A stretch of 64,000 nt of DNA. Origin: an uncultured Alphaproteobacteria bacterium (GTDB lineage Bacteria; Pseudomonadota; Alphaproteobacteria; HIMB59). Location of the stretch: positions 161,378 through 225,377 of the forward strand of contig CACMGP010000002.1 in assembly GCA_902613185.1 (NCBI GenBank), written 5' to 3'. Positions 49,263 through 57,470 of the stretch are shown here, piece by piece. The notes beneath the pieces are model-generated. The model was not told the origin of the DNA. It did no database searches and saw nothing but the letters and a program-made list of their open reading frames with translations. Both the position numbers and the translations under genes were made by a program. The first letter of the stretch is position 1, and every line of letters begins with the position of its first letter.

Positions 49263-50251
49263 GCCACAATATTATCATAAAAAACCTTGGAACACTCATA
49301 CCAGTTAAATTTTTTTGTATATTCTTGACATTTTTTTCGATCGATAGTCAAACAATTCAAAACATTATCTTTTAAGTTATCACCAATAAAACCGTTGACC
49401 CCATTAACAATAATATCTTTAGGACCTGTTACATCATAAGCAGCGACTGGTGTGCCGGTTGCATTTGCCTCAGTTACCACATTTCCAAAGGTATCAGTCT
49501 TGCTAGGGAAAACCATTACATCTGAACTAGCATAGTAATTCACTAAATTCTGGCCAAACTGGTAACCAACAAATTTTATATCTGTATATTTTTTTTTTAG
49601 TTTATTTAACTGTGGTCCATCGCCAACGACAACTTTAGTACCTTCTAAATCTAAATCTAAAAAAGCTTGAATATTTTTTTCAGTAGCCACTCGACCGATA
49701 TAAGAAAATATTGGTCCTGGGCCTAAGTCTAATTTTTGATAGTTGCAAAATTTTTGATGATCGACACCTCTTGACCAAACAACGGTATTTTTAAAATTCA
49801 TATTTATTAATTCAGCCTGCATGGATGGGGTAGGAACAAGAACTTTTTTCGCTTTATTGTGAAAATGCTTTATGAAGAAATAAAAGAAACTTGCAGGTAT
49901 TTTTATACGTTGTTGAATATACTCAGGGAAACGAGTATGAAATGAAGTTGTAAAAATAATTTTTTCTGAAAGACATATTTTTCTGGCCAAAAAACCTAGG
50001 GGGCCCTCTGTAGCAATGTGAATATGATCAGGATTGATCTGATCCATCATATTTTTCAATGTTTTTTTGCGAGTAATCACAACTTTAATCTCATTATACG
50101 AAGGAAGGCCAAAGCGAACTTTAAATAACTCAGGGTGTATTACCTCTACCTGCATACCCATTTTTTCCAATTCCGGTATGGTATTCAGATAAGAACGGAC
50201 GACGCCGTTTACCTGAGGTTTCCATGCATCTGTTACTAATAATAATTTCAA
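49259..50251 (-). CDS. agt: Family 4-type glycosyltransferase, Agt-like glycolipid synthase
   Basis: This 330-aa GT-B glycosyltransferase begins LLVTDAWKPQVNGVVRSY and has the nucleotide-sugar site VFPSKTDTFGNVVTEANATGTPV. Its adjacency (4-nt overlap) to a PlcP-type phospholipase C matches the plcP-agt pair known from marine bacteria and rhizobia, in which Agt glycosylates diacylglycerol to glucosyl- or glucuronosyl-DAG when phosphate is scarce. The family alone would only give a GDP-mannose or DAG glycosyltransferase, so the specific role depends on the neighbour. Confidence 0.85.
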   Translation of the reverse strand: MKLLLVTDAWKPQVNGVVRSYLNTIPELEKMGMQVEVIHPELFKVRFGLPSYNEIKVVITRKKTLKNMMDQINPDHIHIATEGPLGFLARKICLSEKIIFTTSFHTRFPEYIQQRIKIPASFFYFFIKHFHNKAKKVLVPTPSMQAELINMNFKNTVVWSRGVDHQKFCNYQKLDLGPGPIFSYIGRVATEKNIQAFLDLDLEGTKVVVGDGPQLNKLKKKYTDIKFVGYQFGQNLVNYYASSDVMVFPSKTDTFGNVVTEANATGTPVAAYDVTGPKDIIVNGVNGFIGDNLKDNVLNCLTIDRKKCQEYTKKFNWYECSKVFYDNIVA

Positions 50252-51036
50252 GCTGCAGATACCTTATTAAGAGTTTGTTTTTCTAAAGACTGGATTTTTT
50301 TTTCATTCCAAAAGACTAACTCCAAGTTGCCTTTAAAGTCCTCAACCATTGCACTACAGCTATCTACCCAATCTCCTAGATTATGATATGTCTTATCACC
50401 AATTTTTTTTATTTGGGGATGGTGAATATGACCACAAACAATTCCATCACAATTATTTTTTTTTATTCTCTCAAGACATGCATTTTCAAAATTTTCAATA
50501 TATCGTTGAGCATCTTTTACTCGTGTTTTTAAATATCCTGATAAAGACCAATACGAAAGACCAAGTTTTCTTCGACAGAAATTTAAAATATTATTAAACC
50601 AAACAGAGTAGTCATAAAGGACGGCACCTATCTTTGCTAACCATTTTGAATTTAGAACTATTCCATCAAATTCATGCCCATGCATTAAGAGAAGTCTTTT
50701 ATTGTTCGCTGTTGTATGAATTCTATTTTTTCGAACTTTAATGTTTGCAAATGAAAAACCACAATAATCTGAAAAAACTTCATCATGGTTTCCAGGTATA
50801 TAATAGACTTTGGTACCTGAGCGTGCTTTTCGTAAAACTTTTTGTATGAAAGTATTAAAATCAGGATTCCAAAACCAATTTTTTTTTAGACGCCATCCGT
50901 CTATAATATCTCCAAGTAAATAAAGATGATCACAATCATTATATTTTAAAAAGTGTAAGAGCTCCTTTACTTTTGAAGCACGTATGCCAATATGAATGTC
51001 TGAAATGAATATGGATCGATGTTTTTTGATTTGCAT
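50248..51036 (-). CDS. plcP: PlcP-like phospholipase C (calcineurin-type metallophosphoesterase)
   Basis: The 262-aa protein has the metallophosphoesterase signature: SDIHIG, GDIIDGW, PGNHDE, MHGHEF and CGHIHHP. It resembles proteins annotated as UDP-2,3-diacylglucosamine hydrolase (LpxH2), but the sequence style (LYLLGDIIDGWRLKKNWFW, LLRKARSGTKV-type helix) and the coupled agt are those of PlcP, which removes phosphate head groups from phospholipids to leave DAG under phosphate starvation. Only a degenerate Pho half-site is seen upstream (51077-51087). The LpxH alternative is not excluded. Confidence 0.82.
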   Translation of the reverse strand: MQIKKHRSIFISDIHIGIRASKVKELLHFLKYNDCDHLYLLGDIIDGWRLKKNWFWNPDFNTFIQKVLRKARSGTKVYYIPGNHDEVFSDYCGFSFANIKVRKNRIHTTANNKRLLLMHGHEFDGIVLNSKWLAKIGAVLYDYSVWFNNILNFCRRKLGLSYWSLSGYLKTRVKDAQRYIENFENACLERIKKNNCDGIVCGHIHHPQIKKIGDKTYHNLGDWVDSCSAMVEDFKGNLELVFWNEKKIQSLEKQTLNKVSAA

Positions 51037-51097
51037 AGAATCTAAAAATAGATATATCTACGATTGATAGTATTGAGGATTGTTAAAGTTTTATTAA

Positions 51098-51592
51098 ATG
51101 GGCTCTTCACAAAAGCTTTATATTAGAAAAAATTCTAAAATTCATGCATCTGGTCTTTTTGCAAAAGCTGATATCTGTGCTGGCACTAGAATCATTGAAT
51201 ATCGCGGGTTAAAGATAACTAAAGCTCAATCCGACAAGATTGCTGATGTTCACATAGAGGCAAACAAAAGGGCTAAAACAGTCGGGTCAGTGTACATTTT
51301 TACACTAAATCAAAAATACGATATCAATGGAAAAGTATCGTGGAATTTAGCTAAATATATTAATCATTCCTGCAACCCTAATTGTGAAACTGATATAATT
51401 AAAGGAAGAATTTGGATTAGCGCAATTAAAGATATAAAAAAAGGAGAAGAGCTGTCATATGATTATGGTTATGATATGTACTCTTTCAAGGATCACCCGT
51501 GTAGATGTGGATCTAAAAACTGTATTGGATATATTGTTCGAAGCAATCTCAGATGGAGAATTAAAAAAAAATTAATGGAAAAGAGAAAGTGA
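51098..51592 (+). CDS. SET-domain protein lysine methyltransferase
   Basis: This is a complete small SET-domain protein (164 aa), a fold more usual in eukaryotes. It has SGLFAKADICAGTRIIEYRG at the N-terminal SET core, INHSCNPNCE (pseudoknot), GEELSYDYG and a post-SET zinc cluster CRCGSKNCIGYI, so the SAM and substrate-channel residues look intact. The tail RWRIKKKLMEKRK is basic. It is divergent from plcP across 61 nt and 41 nt before dgkA. The protein substrate is unknown; a ribosomal or nucleoid protein would be a guess. Confidence 0.88.
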   Translation: MGSSQKLYIRKNSKIHASGLFAKADICAGTRIIEYRGLKITKAQSDKIADVHIEANKRAKTVGSVYIFTLNQKYDINGKVSWNLAKYINHSCNPNCETDIIKGRIWISAIKDIKKGEELSYDYGYDMYSFKDHPCRCGSKNCIGYIVRSNLRWRIKKKLMEKRK

Positions 51593-51633
51593 ATAATAAA
51601 CAAAAACTTCATATAATTTATTGAACTTTAGCT

Positions 51634-51981
51634 ATGGATTTTAAAAATAAAAATATAGTAGATGCTTTTTGGTGTTCAATTGAAGGCCTAAAAATTCTCC
51701 TTCAAGAAAAAGCAGCAAGAAGAGAGCTATTATTGCTTCCCTTGTCTGCTCTATACATCGTAATTTTTCAACCGGCTCTTTTGTTCATACTTTGGCTGAT
51801 AATTTTACCTTTGCTCATACTTAGTATTGAGGCTCTAAACACTGCAATAGAATATACCTGTGATAAAATTACTATGGATAAGTCAAACAAAATAAAGAAA
51901 GCTAAAGATTTGGGCTCTGCTGCAATTTTTTTATCTCTAACAGCCTATGGAATAGTTTTAATCTTAGGTTTATTTAATTAA
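51634..51981 (+). CDS. dgkA: Diacylglycerol kinase (prokaryotic, membrane)
   Basis: DgkA is a small trimeric inner-membrane enzyme (115 aa) that phosphorylates diacylglycerol to phosphatidic acid. Signature segments are EKAARRELLLLP, EALNTAIEYTCDKIT and KAKDLGSAAIFLSL, with three membrane helices. In this context it competes with Agt for DAG released by PlcP, returning it to phospholipid synthesis when phosphate allows. A TATAAT hexamer lies near 51620. It ends 3 nt before a structured intergenic element. Confidence 0.95.
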   Translation: MDFKNKNIVDAFWCSIEGLKILLQEKAARRELLLLPLSALYIVIFQPALLFILWLIILPLLILSIEALNTAIEYTCDKITMDKSNKIKKAKDLGSAAIFLSLTAYGIVLILGLFN

Positions 51982-51985
51982 TTTG

Positions 51986-52057
51986 GGAAGATTGACATGA
52001 TTTTTCTACAAGTAGAGGAGGTCTATGTTTCAGTCACAGGGGAAATGCCAATCTTCC
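51986..52057. other. Candidate structured RNA: three-way-junction-like fold between dgkA and arsC
   Basis: GGAAGATTGACAT (51986-51998) pairs with ATGCCAATCTTCC (52045-52057), 12 of 13 positions with one A-C mismatch. Inside, TTTTTCTA/TAGAGGAG (52001-52020, loop CAAG, with G-T pairs) and CTATG/CACAG (52023-52039, 7-nt loop, one mismatch) can form two further hairpins, so the whole element could be a three-way junction. It lies in the 116-nt spacer between convergent dgkA and arsC and lacks a T tract. It is not a tRNA. Strand is undecided. Confidence 0.4.
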
Positions 52058-52097
52058 ACCTAATAAAATAATCATTTATATTAAATTAAAGTTAAAT

Positions 52098-52568
52098 TTA
52101 GATTAAATTTCCAATTTCTTTTATTTGATCGATATTTAATAAGTTGTTTTGCTTATAATTTTGAACTAGTGCAAGACATCTTTTTTTAAGAACATTGAAT
52201 ACTTTTAAAAATTCTATCTCAACTTCCTCTTCAGTGCCTTTAAATTTTGCAGGATCAGCTACACCCCAATGTGCCTTTAATGTATTTTTGAGATACAGGG
52301 GGCAAGTTTCTCCAGCTGCATTATCACACACAGTAATAACCAAATCAAAATTAATATCTGAAAAATCATTCCATGATTGACTTTTAAAATTGTCTAGGAA
52401 AATTTTATTTTTTTCTAATGTTTTGATACTTAATGGATGCACATATCCTGCAGGGTGGCTTCCTGCACTATAAGCATTAAAAAAGTCTTTACCATAATGG
52501 TTTAAAAGCCCCTCTGTTATAATTGATCGACAAGAGTTACCTGTACAAAGTATAAGAATTTTAATCAT
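52098..52568 (-). CDS. arsC: Arsenate reductase, thioredoxin-coupled (LMW-PTP fold)
   Basis: This 156-aa protein has the phosphatase-like P-loop CTGNSCRS (Cys8), and the redox cysteines in TVCDNAAGETCP, matching the Cys10/Cys82/Cys89 relay of thioredoxin-linked ArsC. It reduces arsenate to arsenite; TrxA at 8306 is a candidate donor. It lies 1 nt downstream of phoB at the end of the pst directon, which makes sense because arsenate enters through Pst when phosphate is low. No arsenite efflux gene is visible in the window. A protein tyrosine phosphatase is less likely given the extra cysteines. Confidence 0.88.
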   Translation of the reverse strand: MIKILILCTGNSCRSIITEGLLNHYGKDFFNAYSAGSHPAGYVHPLSIKTLEKNKIFLDNFKSQSWNDFSDINFDLVITVCDNAAGETCPLYLKNTLKAHWGVADPAKFKGTEEEVEIEFLKVFNVLKKRCLALVQNYKQNNLLNIDQIKEIGNLI

Positions 52569-52569
52569 T

Positions 52570-53259
52570 TTAATTTTCTGAATCGATAGAGTAGCCAGCG
52601 GATCTAACTGTTCGAATGAAATCTTTTTCTCCTGGTAAATTCAGCTCTTTTCTGAGTCTTCTTATGTGAACATCAACTGTTCTAGGTTCAACGTAAGCGT
52701 CATTTAACCAAACATTATCCAATAGTTGCTGCCTAGAATAGACTCTACCTTTATTTTCAATAAAAAATTTTAAAAGATTAAATTCAGTCGGTCCTAAATT
52801 TAATTTTCTCTCACCCCTTGATACCCTTCTGTTGGTAAGATTAATGTTAATATCATGAAACTTGAGTGAGTCGTTCTCTTCTCTTGCTTTTGTTCTTTTA
52901 AGTAATGATTTAATTCTAGCAAGGATCTCACTTGGAAGAAAAGGTTTGGTTACATAATCCTCCACACCTAATTCAAAACCTCTAATTTTATCATCCTCTT
53001 GACCTTTAGCTGTTAACATTATAATTGGAATTTTTTTTAGATTATCTTTTCTTTTAATTCTCTTTAAAACTTCAATGCCCGATATATTTGGTAGCATCCA
53101 ATCTAATAAAATTAAATCAGGCAGCCAATGTTCGATCTCTTGGATTGCAGATTCTCCGTCGTATGAAAATTTTATTTGGTAGTTTTGTTGTTCTAAATGA
53201 AATCCAATTAATTCTGAGATTGGTTTTTCATCCTCTACAACTAAAATCTTGTCTGTCAT
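52570..53259 (-). CDS. phoB: Phosphate regulon response regulator PhoB
   Basis: PhoB (229 aa) has a receiver domain with LVVEDEKPISE, phospho-aspartate in LILLDWMLPN, TAKGQED and KPFLPSE, then an OmpR-type winged helix (LGPTEFNLLKFF, VDVHIRRLRKELN, VRSAGYSI). It binds Pho boxes such as those proposed at 58604, 4742 and 1910. It overlaps phoU by 4 nt. The long distance between phoB and its kinase phoR within one directon (six genes apart) is unusual compared with adjacent phoBR pairs, but all are in one run. Confidence 0.97.
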   Translation of the reverse strand: MTDKILVVEDEKPISELIGFHLEQQNYQIKFSYDGESAIQEIEHWLPDLILLDWMLPNISGIEVLKRIKRKDNLKKIPIIMLTAKGQEDDKIRGFELGVEDYVTKPFLPSEILARIKSLLKRTKAREENDSLKFHDININLTNRRVSRGERKLNLGPTEFNLLKFFIENKGRVYSRQQLLDNVWLNDAYVEPRTVDVHIRRLRKELNLPGEKDFIRTVRSAGYSIDSEN

Positions 53260-53948
53260 TCAAAATCAGATTTTTTTAAATCAATATAATGACCTGTAAT
53301 GTTAAAAATGACCTCTTCAGCTATGTTAGTAGCATGATCACCTATTCTTTCTAAGGACTTTGCAATTAAAATTGGCTTAGTGCCTTCATCAACAACACTT
53401 GTTTCTTTATTGTGCATTCTTTCTATTAAATCAGATAATAAAGATTTGTACTGCCTGTCAATTTCTGCATCTTGATTCCATGAGATCCTTGCCTGTACCT
53501 CATCTTTTTTAAAAAAACTCTCAAGTGTTTGATTAACCATTTTTTGGACACCTTTACCTAAATTATGCATTTGGTCCGTTAAATCCTCGTCAAATGAAGA
53601 AGAAATTGAAATAGCTCTTTTTGCTAAATTTCTAGAGTGATCTCCCATTCTCTCAAGCTCTTTTGAAACTTTGAGGGCAGTGAAAACTAGTCTTAAATCA
53701 CTGGCAACGGGTCTATGTAAAGTCATAATTTCGAAACTTAAATCCCTAACATCTCTTTCCACTTCATCAACTTGTTCATCAAGATTCTGTGTTGTCTGTG
53801 CATCAGATGAGTCTTTAGATTTAATAACATTTACTGCAATTTCAATTTGTTTCTCAACAATATTACTCATTTTAATTAAATTATCTGTAAGATGATTTAA
53901 CTTTTGTTCAAAGTTTTTATCTGTGTGTGCTGTTTCCATTTTAACCAA
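53256..53948 (-). CDS. phoU: Phosphate signalling protein PhoU
   Basis: PhoU (230 aa) is a cytoplasmic metal-binding helical-bundle regulator that links the Pst transporter to PhoR. Two repeats of the bundle are visible, each with an E/DxxxD-type site ([33 protein letters not shown]) and the motif ERxGDHxxNLAK ([31 protein letters not shown]). It overlaps pstB by 8 nt. Confidence 0.97.
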   Translation of the reverse strand: MVKMETAHTDKNFEQKLNHLTDNLIKMSNIVEKQIEIAVNVIKSKDSSDAQTTQNLDEQVDEVERDVRDLSFEIMTLHRPVASDLRLVFTALKVSKELERMGDHSRNLAKRAISISSSFDEDLTDQMHNLGKGVQKMVNQTLESFFKKDEVQARISWNQDAEIDRQYKSLLSDLIERMHNKETSVVDEGTKPILIAKSLERIGDHATNIAEEVIFNITGHYIDLKKSDFE

Positions 53949-54717
53949 ACCTTCCAGTTATGTAGTCATTTGTTTGTTCTTTATCAGGTTTTGTAAATAT
54001 CTTACCAGTTTCTCCATATTCGACAAGGTTACCTAAATGAAAAAACGCAGTTTTAGATGATACTCGTGATGCTTGAGACATAGAATGAGTTACTATAATA
54101 ATTGTGTAATTTTCTCTCAATTCGTTAATTAAATCTTCTATTTTTGCGGTTGCTATTGGATCTAATGCAGAACAAGGTTCGTCCATCAAAATGATTTCCG
54201 GTCTTATAGCAATCGCTCTTGCAATGCACAATCTTTGCTGTTGTCCTCCTGATAAACCGGTAGCAATATCATCCATTCTATCTTTTACCTCTTCATAAAG
54301 ACCCGCTCTGTGAAGTGAGTCTTTTACTATTTCATCTAATTCATTTTGAGAAGAAGCAATACCATGAATTTTTGGTCCGTAGGCAACATTTTCATAAATA
54401 GTTTTTGGAAAAGGATTGGGTTTTTGAAAAACCATTCCAACTTTTTCGCGAAGAGTTTCTACCTGTATATCAGGGCTATATATATCAACATTGCCATTCA
54501 ACAAAAACTTACCTTTAACATTACAAATATCTATTACATCATTCATACGGTTTAAACATCGCAAAAATGTCGACTTACCACAACCTGAGGGTCCTATAAG
54601 AGAAGTTACTTCATTTTTTGGAAAATTAAGAGCAACGTTATTGATTGCCATTTTTTTTCCATAGTGGACATATACCTCACTTGTTTGCAAAGCATAATTG
54701 CTGTTTTGATCTACCAT
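53941..54717 (-). CDS. pstB: Phosphate ABC transporter ATP-binding protein PstB
   Basis: PstB (258 aa) energises high-affinity phosphate uptake. Walker A is [19 protein letters not shown], with the PstB-specific [10 protein letters not shown] extension; Q-loop [16 protein letters not shown], signature LSGGQQQR and Walker [14 protein letters not shown] follow. The C-terminal YITGRFG is the family end. It overlaps pstA by 7 nt. Confidence 0.98.
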   Translation of the reverse strand: MVDQNSNYALQTSEVYVHYGKKMAINNVALNFPKNEVTSLIGPSGCGKSTFLRCLNRMNDVIDICNVKGKFLLNGNVDIYSPDIQVETLREKVGMVFQKPNPFPKTIYENVAYGPKIHGIASSQNELDEIVKDSLHRAGLYEEVKDRMDDIATGLSGGQQQRLCIARAIAIRPEIILMDEPCSALDPIATAKIEDLINELRENYTIIIVTHSMSQASRVSSKTAFFHLGNLVEYGETGKIFTKPDKEQTNDYITGRFG

Positions 54718-55961
54718 TTCACCTCCAATTTTCTTCTTACCAACACTGCCACAGTATTCATTATAATCAAAAAAGATAAAAGTAGCATTATTCCTGCAGA
54801 TGTTTTTTCGAGGAAACCTCTTTCAGCGCTCTCAGACCATAGATATATTTGTGAAGGAAGACCAGTGGCAGGGTCGAATGCCCCTCCCGGTATTTCCATC
54901 ACAAAAGCAACCATACCTACCAATAATAAAGGGGCTGTCTCACCCAAAGCTTGTGCCATTCCAATAATTGTTCCAGTAAGAGTACCTGGCAAAGATAAAG
55001 GGATTACATGATGAAATACAGTTTGCATTTTAGTAGCCCCCACAGCAAGTGCTCCCTCTCTAATTGAAGGGGGGACGCCTCTGAGCGATGCCCTAGATGC
55101 TATAATAATTGTTGGTAAAGTCATAAAACCTAAAACTAATCCTCCAACTAAAGGGACTTGATATGGCATCCCAAAAACTCCAATTAGCATACCTAAGCCT
55201 AAAAGTCCGTAAACAATAGAGGGAACCGCCGCAAGGTTATTTATATTTACTTCAATAATGTCAGTTATTTTTCCTGGTTTAACAAATTCCTCTAAGTACA
55301 CAGAAGCCAAAAGTCCGATTGGAAAAGCAAAACTAAAACAGATCAATAAAGCATAAAAAGACCCCATAAGTGCTCCAAGTATTCCGGCTGTTTCTGGATC
55401 TCTTGAGTCTCCATTTGTGAAAAACCAAAAATTGAATGTCTTAGACATTTTACCTTTGGAGTCTAAAGAGTCTAAGATAGAAAGTTGATAATCATTTATT
55501 TTTCGTTGTGCTTCGGGAACATTTCTTGGATAGTTTCCTTTGACAATTTGGTCAAGATCTGATGAGGCAGATATATCTAAATTGACAGTTTTTCCAATTA
55601 CATTTGGATTGTTTGCAATATAATCTCTCAGCTGATAATCAAATTTTCTTGTGTACATTTCTCTGACTTTAATAAAATTTTCTTCATCTAATCCAGGATG
55701 GTTTTGGTTAATCACTTGATCAGCAAGATCAACATAAGATGCTTTCATTATTTCTTTTTTGGAGGAGTTACTAGAAACCTCTATAAAATTTGGGTCAAAA
55801 TAAACATCAGCATTAATAGTTGTTCTAACAAAAGCACCACTGCCGGTAGAAAAAATTTTATACATTAAAATAAGCACGAAGAACAAAGAGAGAGTCATCG
55901 CAAACATTCCATAAAATTTGAAACGTTTCTCTGCTGCAAGTCTCTTTTCTAAACTACTCAT
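54711..55961 (-). CDS. pstA: Phosphate ABC transporter permease PstA
   Basis: PstA (416 aa) is an inner-membrane permease subunit, longer than E. coli PstA (296) because a periplasmic domain of about 150 residues (roughly 42-190) is inserted between the first and second membrane helices, as in other alphaproteobacteria. The permease core has the EAA-like loop [19 protein letters not shown] near residues 305-325, and six helices in total. It starts 8 nt within the end of pstC. Confidence 0.95.
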   Translation of the reverse strand: MSSLEKRLAAEKRFKFYGMFAMTLSLFFVLILMYKIFSTGSGAFVRTTINADVYFDPNFIEVSSNSSKKEIMKASYVDLADQVINQNHPGLDEENFIKVREMYTRKFDYQLRDYIANNPNVIGKTVNLDISASSDLDQIVKGNYPRNVPEAQRKINDYQLSILDSLDSKGKMSKTFNFWFFTNGDSRDPETAGILGALMGSFYALLICFSFAFPIGLLASVYLEEFVKPGKITDIIEVNINNLAAVPSIVYGLLGLGMLIGVFGMPYQVPLVGGLVLGFMTLPTIIIASRASLRGVPPSIREGALAVGATKMQTVFHHVIPLSLPGTLTGTIIGMAQALGETAPLLLVGMVAFVMEIPGGAFDPATGLPSQIYLWSESAERGFLEKTSAGIMLLLSFLIIMNTVAVLVRRKLEVKW

Positions 55962-57390
55962 ATTTTTCTCTGTACTTTTTTACTATTGTTATAGCAGCAA
56001 TATTAAGAATTAATGTCATTACAAATAAAGTTAGGCCTAAAGCAAAAGCAACTAAGGTTTTTGGATTATCAAACTCGACATCTCCTATCAAACTTGTAAC
56101 AATCTGTGTTGTTATTGTAGTCGCTGGCTCCAAGGGATTAAAAGTAAGATTTGCTCTTAGGCTGGCGGCCATAACGACAATCATTGTCTCACCTATTGCC
56201 CTAGATATGGCTAATAAAAATGAGCCCATTATTCCAGCTAGAGCTGCTGGTAAAATTACTTTTTTAATAGTTTCTGATTTAGTTGCTCCAATTGCATAAG
56301 AACCCTCTCTTAAAGATTGAGGAACTGCTTTTATGACATCGTCACTAAGAGAGGAAACAAAAGGTATGATCATAACACCCATCGCTAAACCTGCAGCTAG
56401 AGCACTTTCAGCGGACACCGGTAATCCAACGCCTTCACCGACATCTTTTATGAAAGGTGCCAGTGATAAAGCAGCAAAAAATCCATAAACAACTGTGGGT
56501 ATGCCAGCAAGAATTTCAATTATTGGTTTAGCTATATCTCTTACTTTTGATGACGCATACTCTGCTAAATAAATTGCTGTTAGCAGTCCTAAAGGAACAG
56601 CGACTAACATGGCAACAGATGCAATTAAAAGCGTTCCGGTAAGCAAAGGTACAAAACCAAAAGCCTCTTTTAAAGCCTCTTGATCGAAGCCTTCTGATGC
56701 ATTGATAACAAAAGCTCTATTGGGATTCCATGCCGTATTAAAGAAAAAGTCCATAAAATTTACGTACCGAAAAAAATTAATGGCCTCGAAAACAAGAGAA
56801 AAGAAGATTCCAAAAGTAATGAATATTGCAATATAAGAACTGCCCTTGATAACATATGAAATTATTTTCTCAACAATTGGCTGTGCATTTAGTTTTCCTG
56901 ATATTGATTTCGTAGCCAAAAATCCTAAAAGCACAGGTAGAATAATAAATAGAGTTAAATTCGACCATCCGTAGATCTTGTCAAAATTTGCTAAATTTTT
57001 TGCTGCAATTATCTCACTCTCACTGGCCATTTTTAAAATTGATTTATCGCCTACGGTCAAATCAATTTCTGATAAATTAACAATTATAGATAGGTTGCTA
57101 ATCTTATTCATAATTAAACCGAATTTTCCAGAGCTCCATGTAGCGACATCTGGAAATAACACAGGGGACATTACAAACATCTCTTGAAAGTTTGATTTAA
57201 AAATAAGTAAAAAGAACCAAATAATTATTGCTGGAAAAAAAACTAAAAGGACAACGTAATATCCATAATAATCTGGAAGAGAGGAAAGATTTTCATTTTT
57301 TTTAAATTTTAGGCTTAATGCTCTTTTTTTACCATAGAAGTAAAAAGAGTAAGAAAGTATAAAAACAAAAACAAGTGATAAATAAAGCAT
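55954..57390 (-). CDS. pstC: Phosphate ABC transporter permease PstC
   Basis: PstC (478 aa) is the second permease subunit, also enlarged relative to E. coli (319 aa) by an N-terminal membrane region and a periplasmic segment before the core. The core carries VPQSLREGSYAIGATKSETI (EAA loop) and GIPTVVYGFFAALSLAPF. About eight hydrophobic segments are visible. The 80-nt gap to pstS upstream contains an 11-bp hairpin that probably lowers its expression relative to the binding protein. Confidence 0.95.
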   Translation of the reverse strand: MLYLSLVFVFILSYSFYFYGKKRALSLKFKKNENLSSLPDYYGYYVVLLVFFPAIIIWFFLLIFKSNFQEMFVMSPVLFPDVATWSSGKFGLIMNKISNLSIIVNLSEIDLTVGDKSILKMASESEIIAAKNLANFDKIYGWSNLTLFIILPVLLGFLATKSISGKLNAQPIVEKIISYVIKGSSYIAIFITFGIFFSLVFEAINFFRYVNFMDFFFNTAWNPNRAFVINASEGFDQEALKEAFGFVPLLTGTLLIASVAMLVAVPLGLLTAIYLAEYASSKVRDIAKPIIEILAGIPTVVYGFFAALSLAPFIKDVGEGVGLPVSAESALAAGLAMGVMIIPFVSSLSDDVIKAVPQSLREGSYAIGATKSETIKKVILPAALAGIMGSFLLAISRAIGETMIVVMAASLRANLTFNPLEPATTITTQIVTSLIGDVEFDNPKTLVAFALGLTLFVMTLILNIAAITIVKKYREKYE

Positions 57391-57422
57391 ACTGTCCTAT
57401 TCCTCTATAAACTGATTTTGTC

Positions 57423-57448
57423 TTAGGGGCAAGAAATCTTGCCCCTAA
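57423..57448 (-). terminator. 11-bp hairpin between pstS and pstC
   Basis: TTAGGGGCAAG (57423-57433) and CTTGCCCCTAA (57438-57448) are perfect complements around a 4-nt loop. Minus-strand sequence after it lacks a T tract, so it may be a stability element protecting the pstS 3' end or a partial terminator. Either would keep the binding protein in excess over the permeases. Confidence 0.75.
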
Positions 57449-57470
57449 AAATAAGATAATTAATTAATGC

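Noticed and set aside
50248-51036. LpxH (lipid A pathway) annotation
   Set aside because: The metallophosphoesterase motifs fit both, but the overlap with a DAG-type glycosyltransferase and the phosphate context favour PlcP; kept only as an alternative.
51066-51087. Pho box upstream of plcP
   Set aside because: Minus-strand TTTAACAATCC resembles the first repeat, but the adjacent 11-mer TCAATACTATC lacks the TAACAT core, so only a half-site remains.
51986-52060. Possible tRNA gene, because a 7-bp acceptor-like stem is followed by ACC
   Set aside because: No GTTCGAnTC T-loop, no D-loop GG and no anticodon stem at the right spacing; the outer stem is 13 bp, too long for an acceptor arm.
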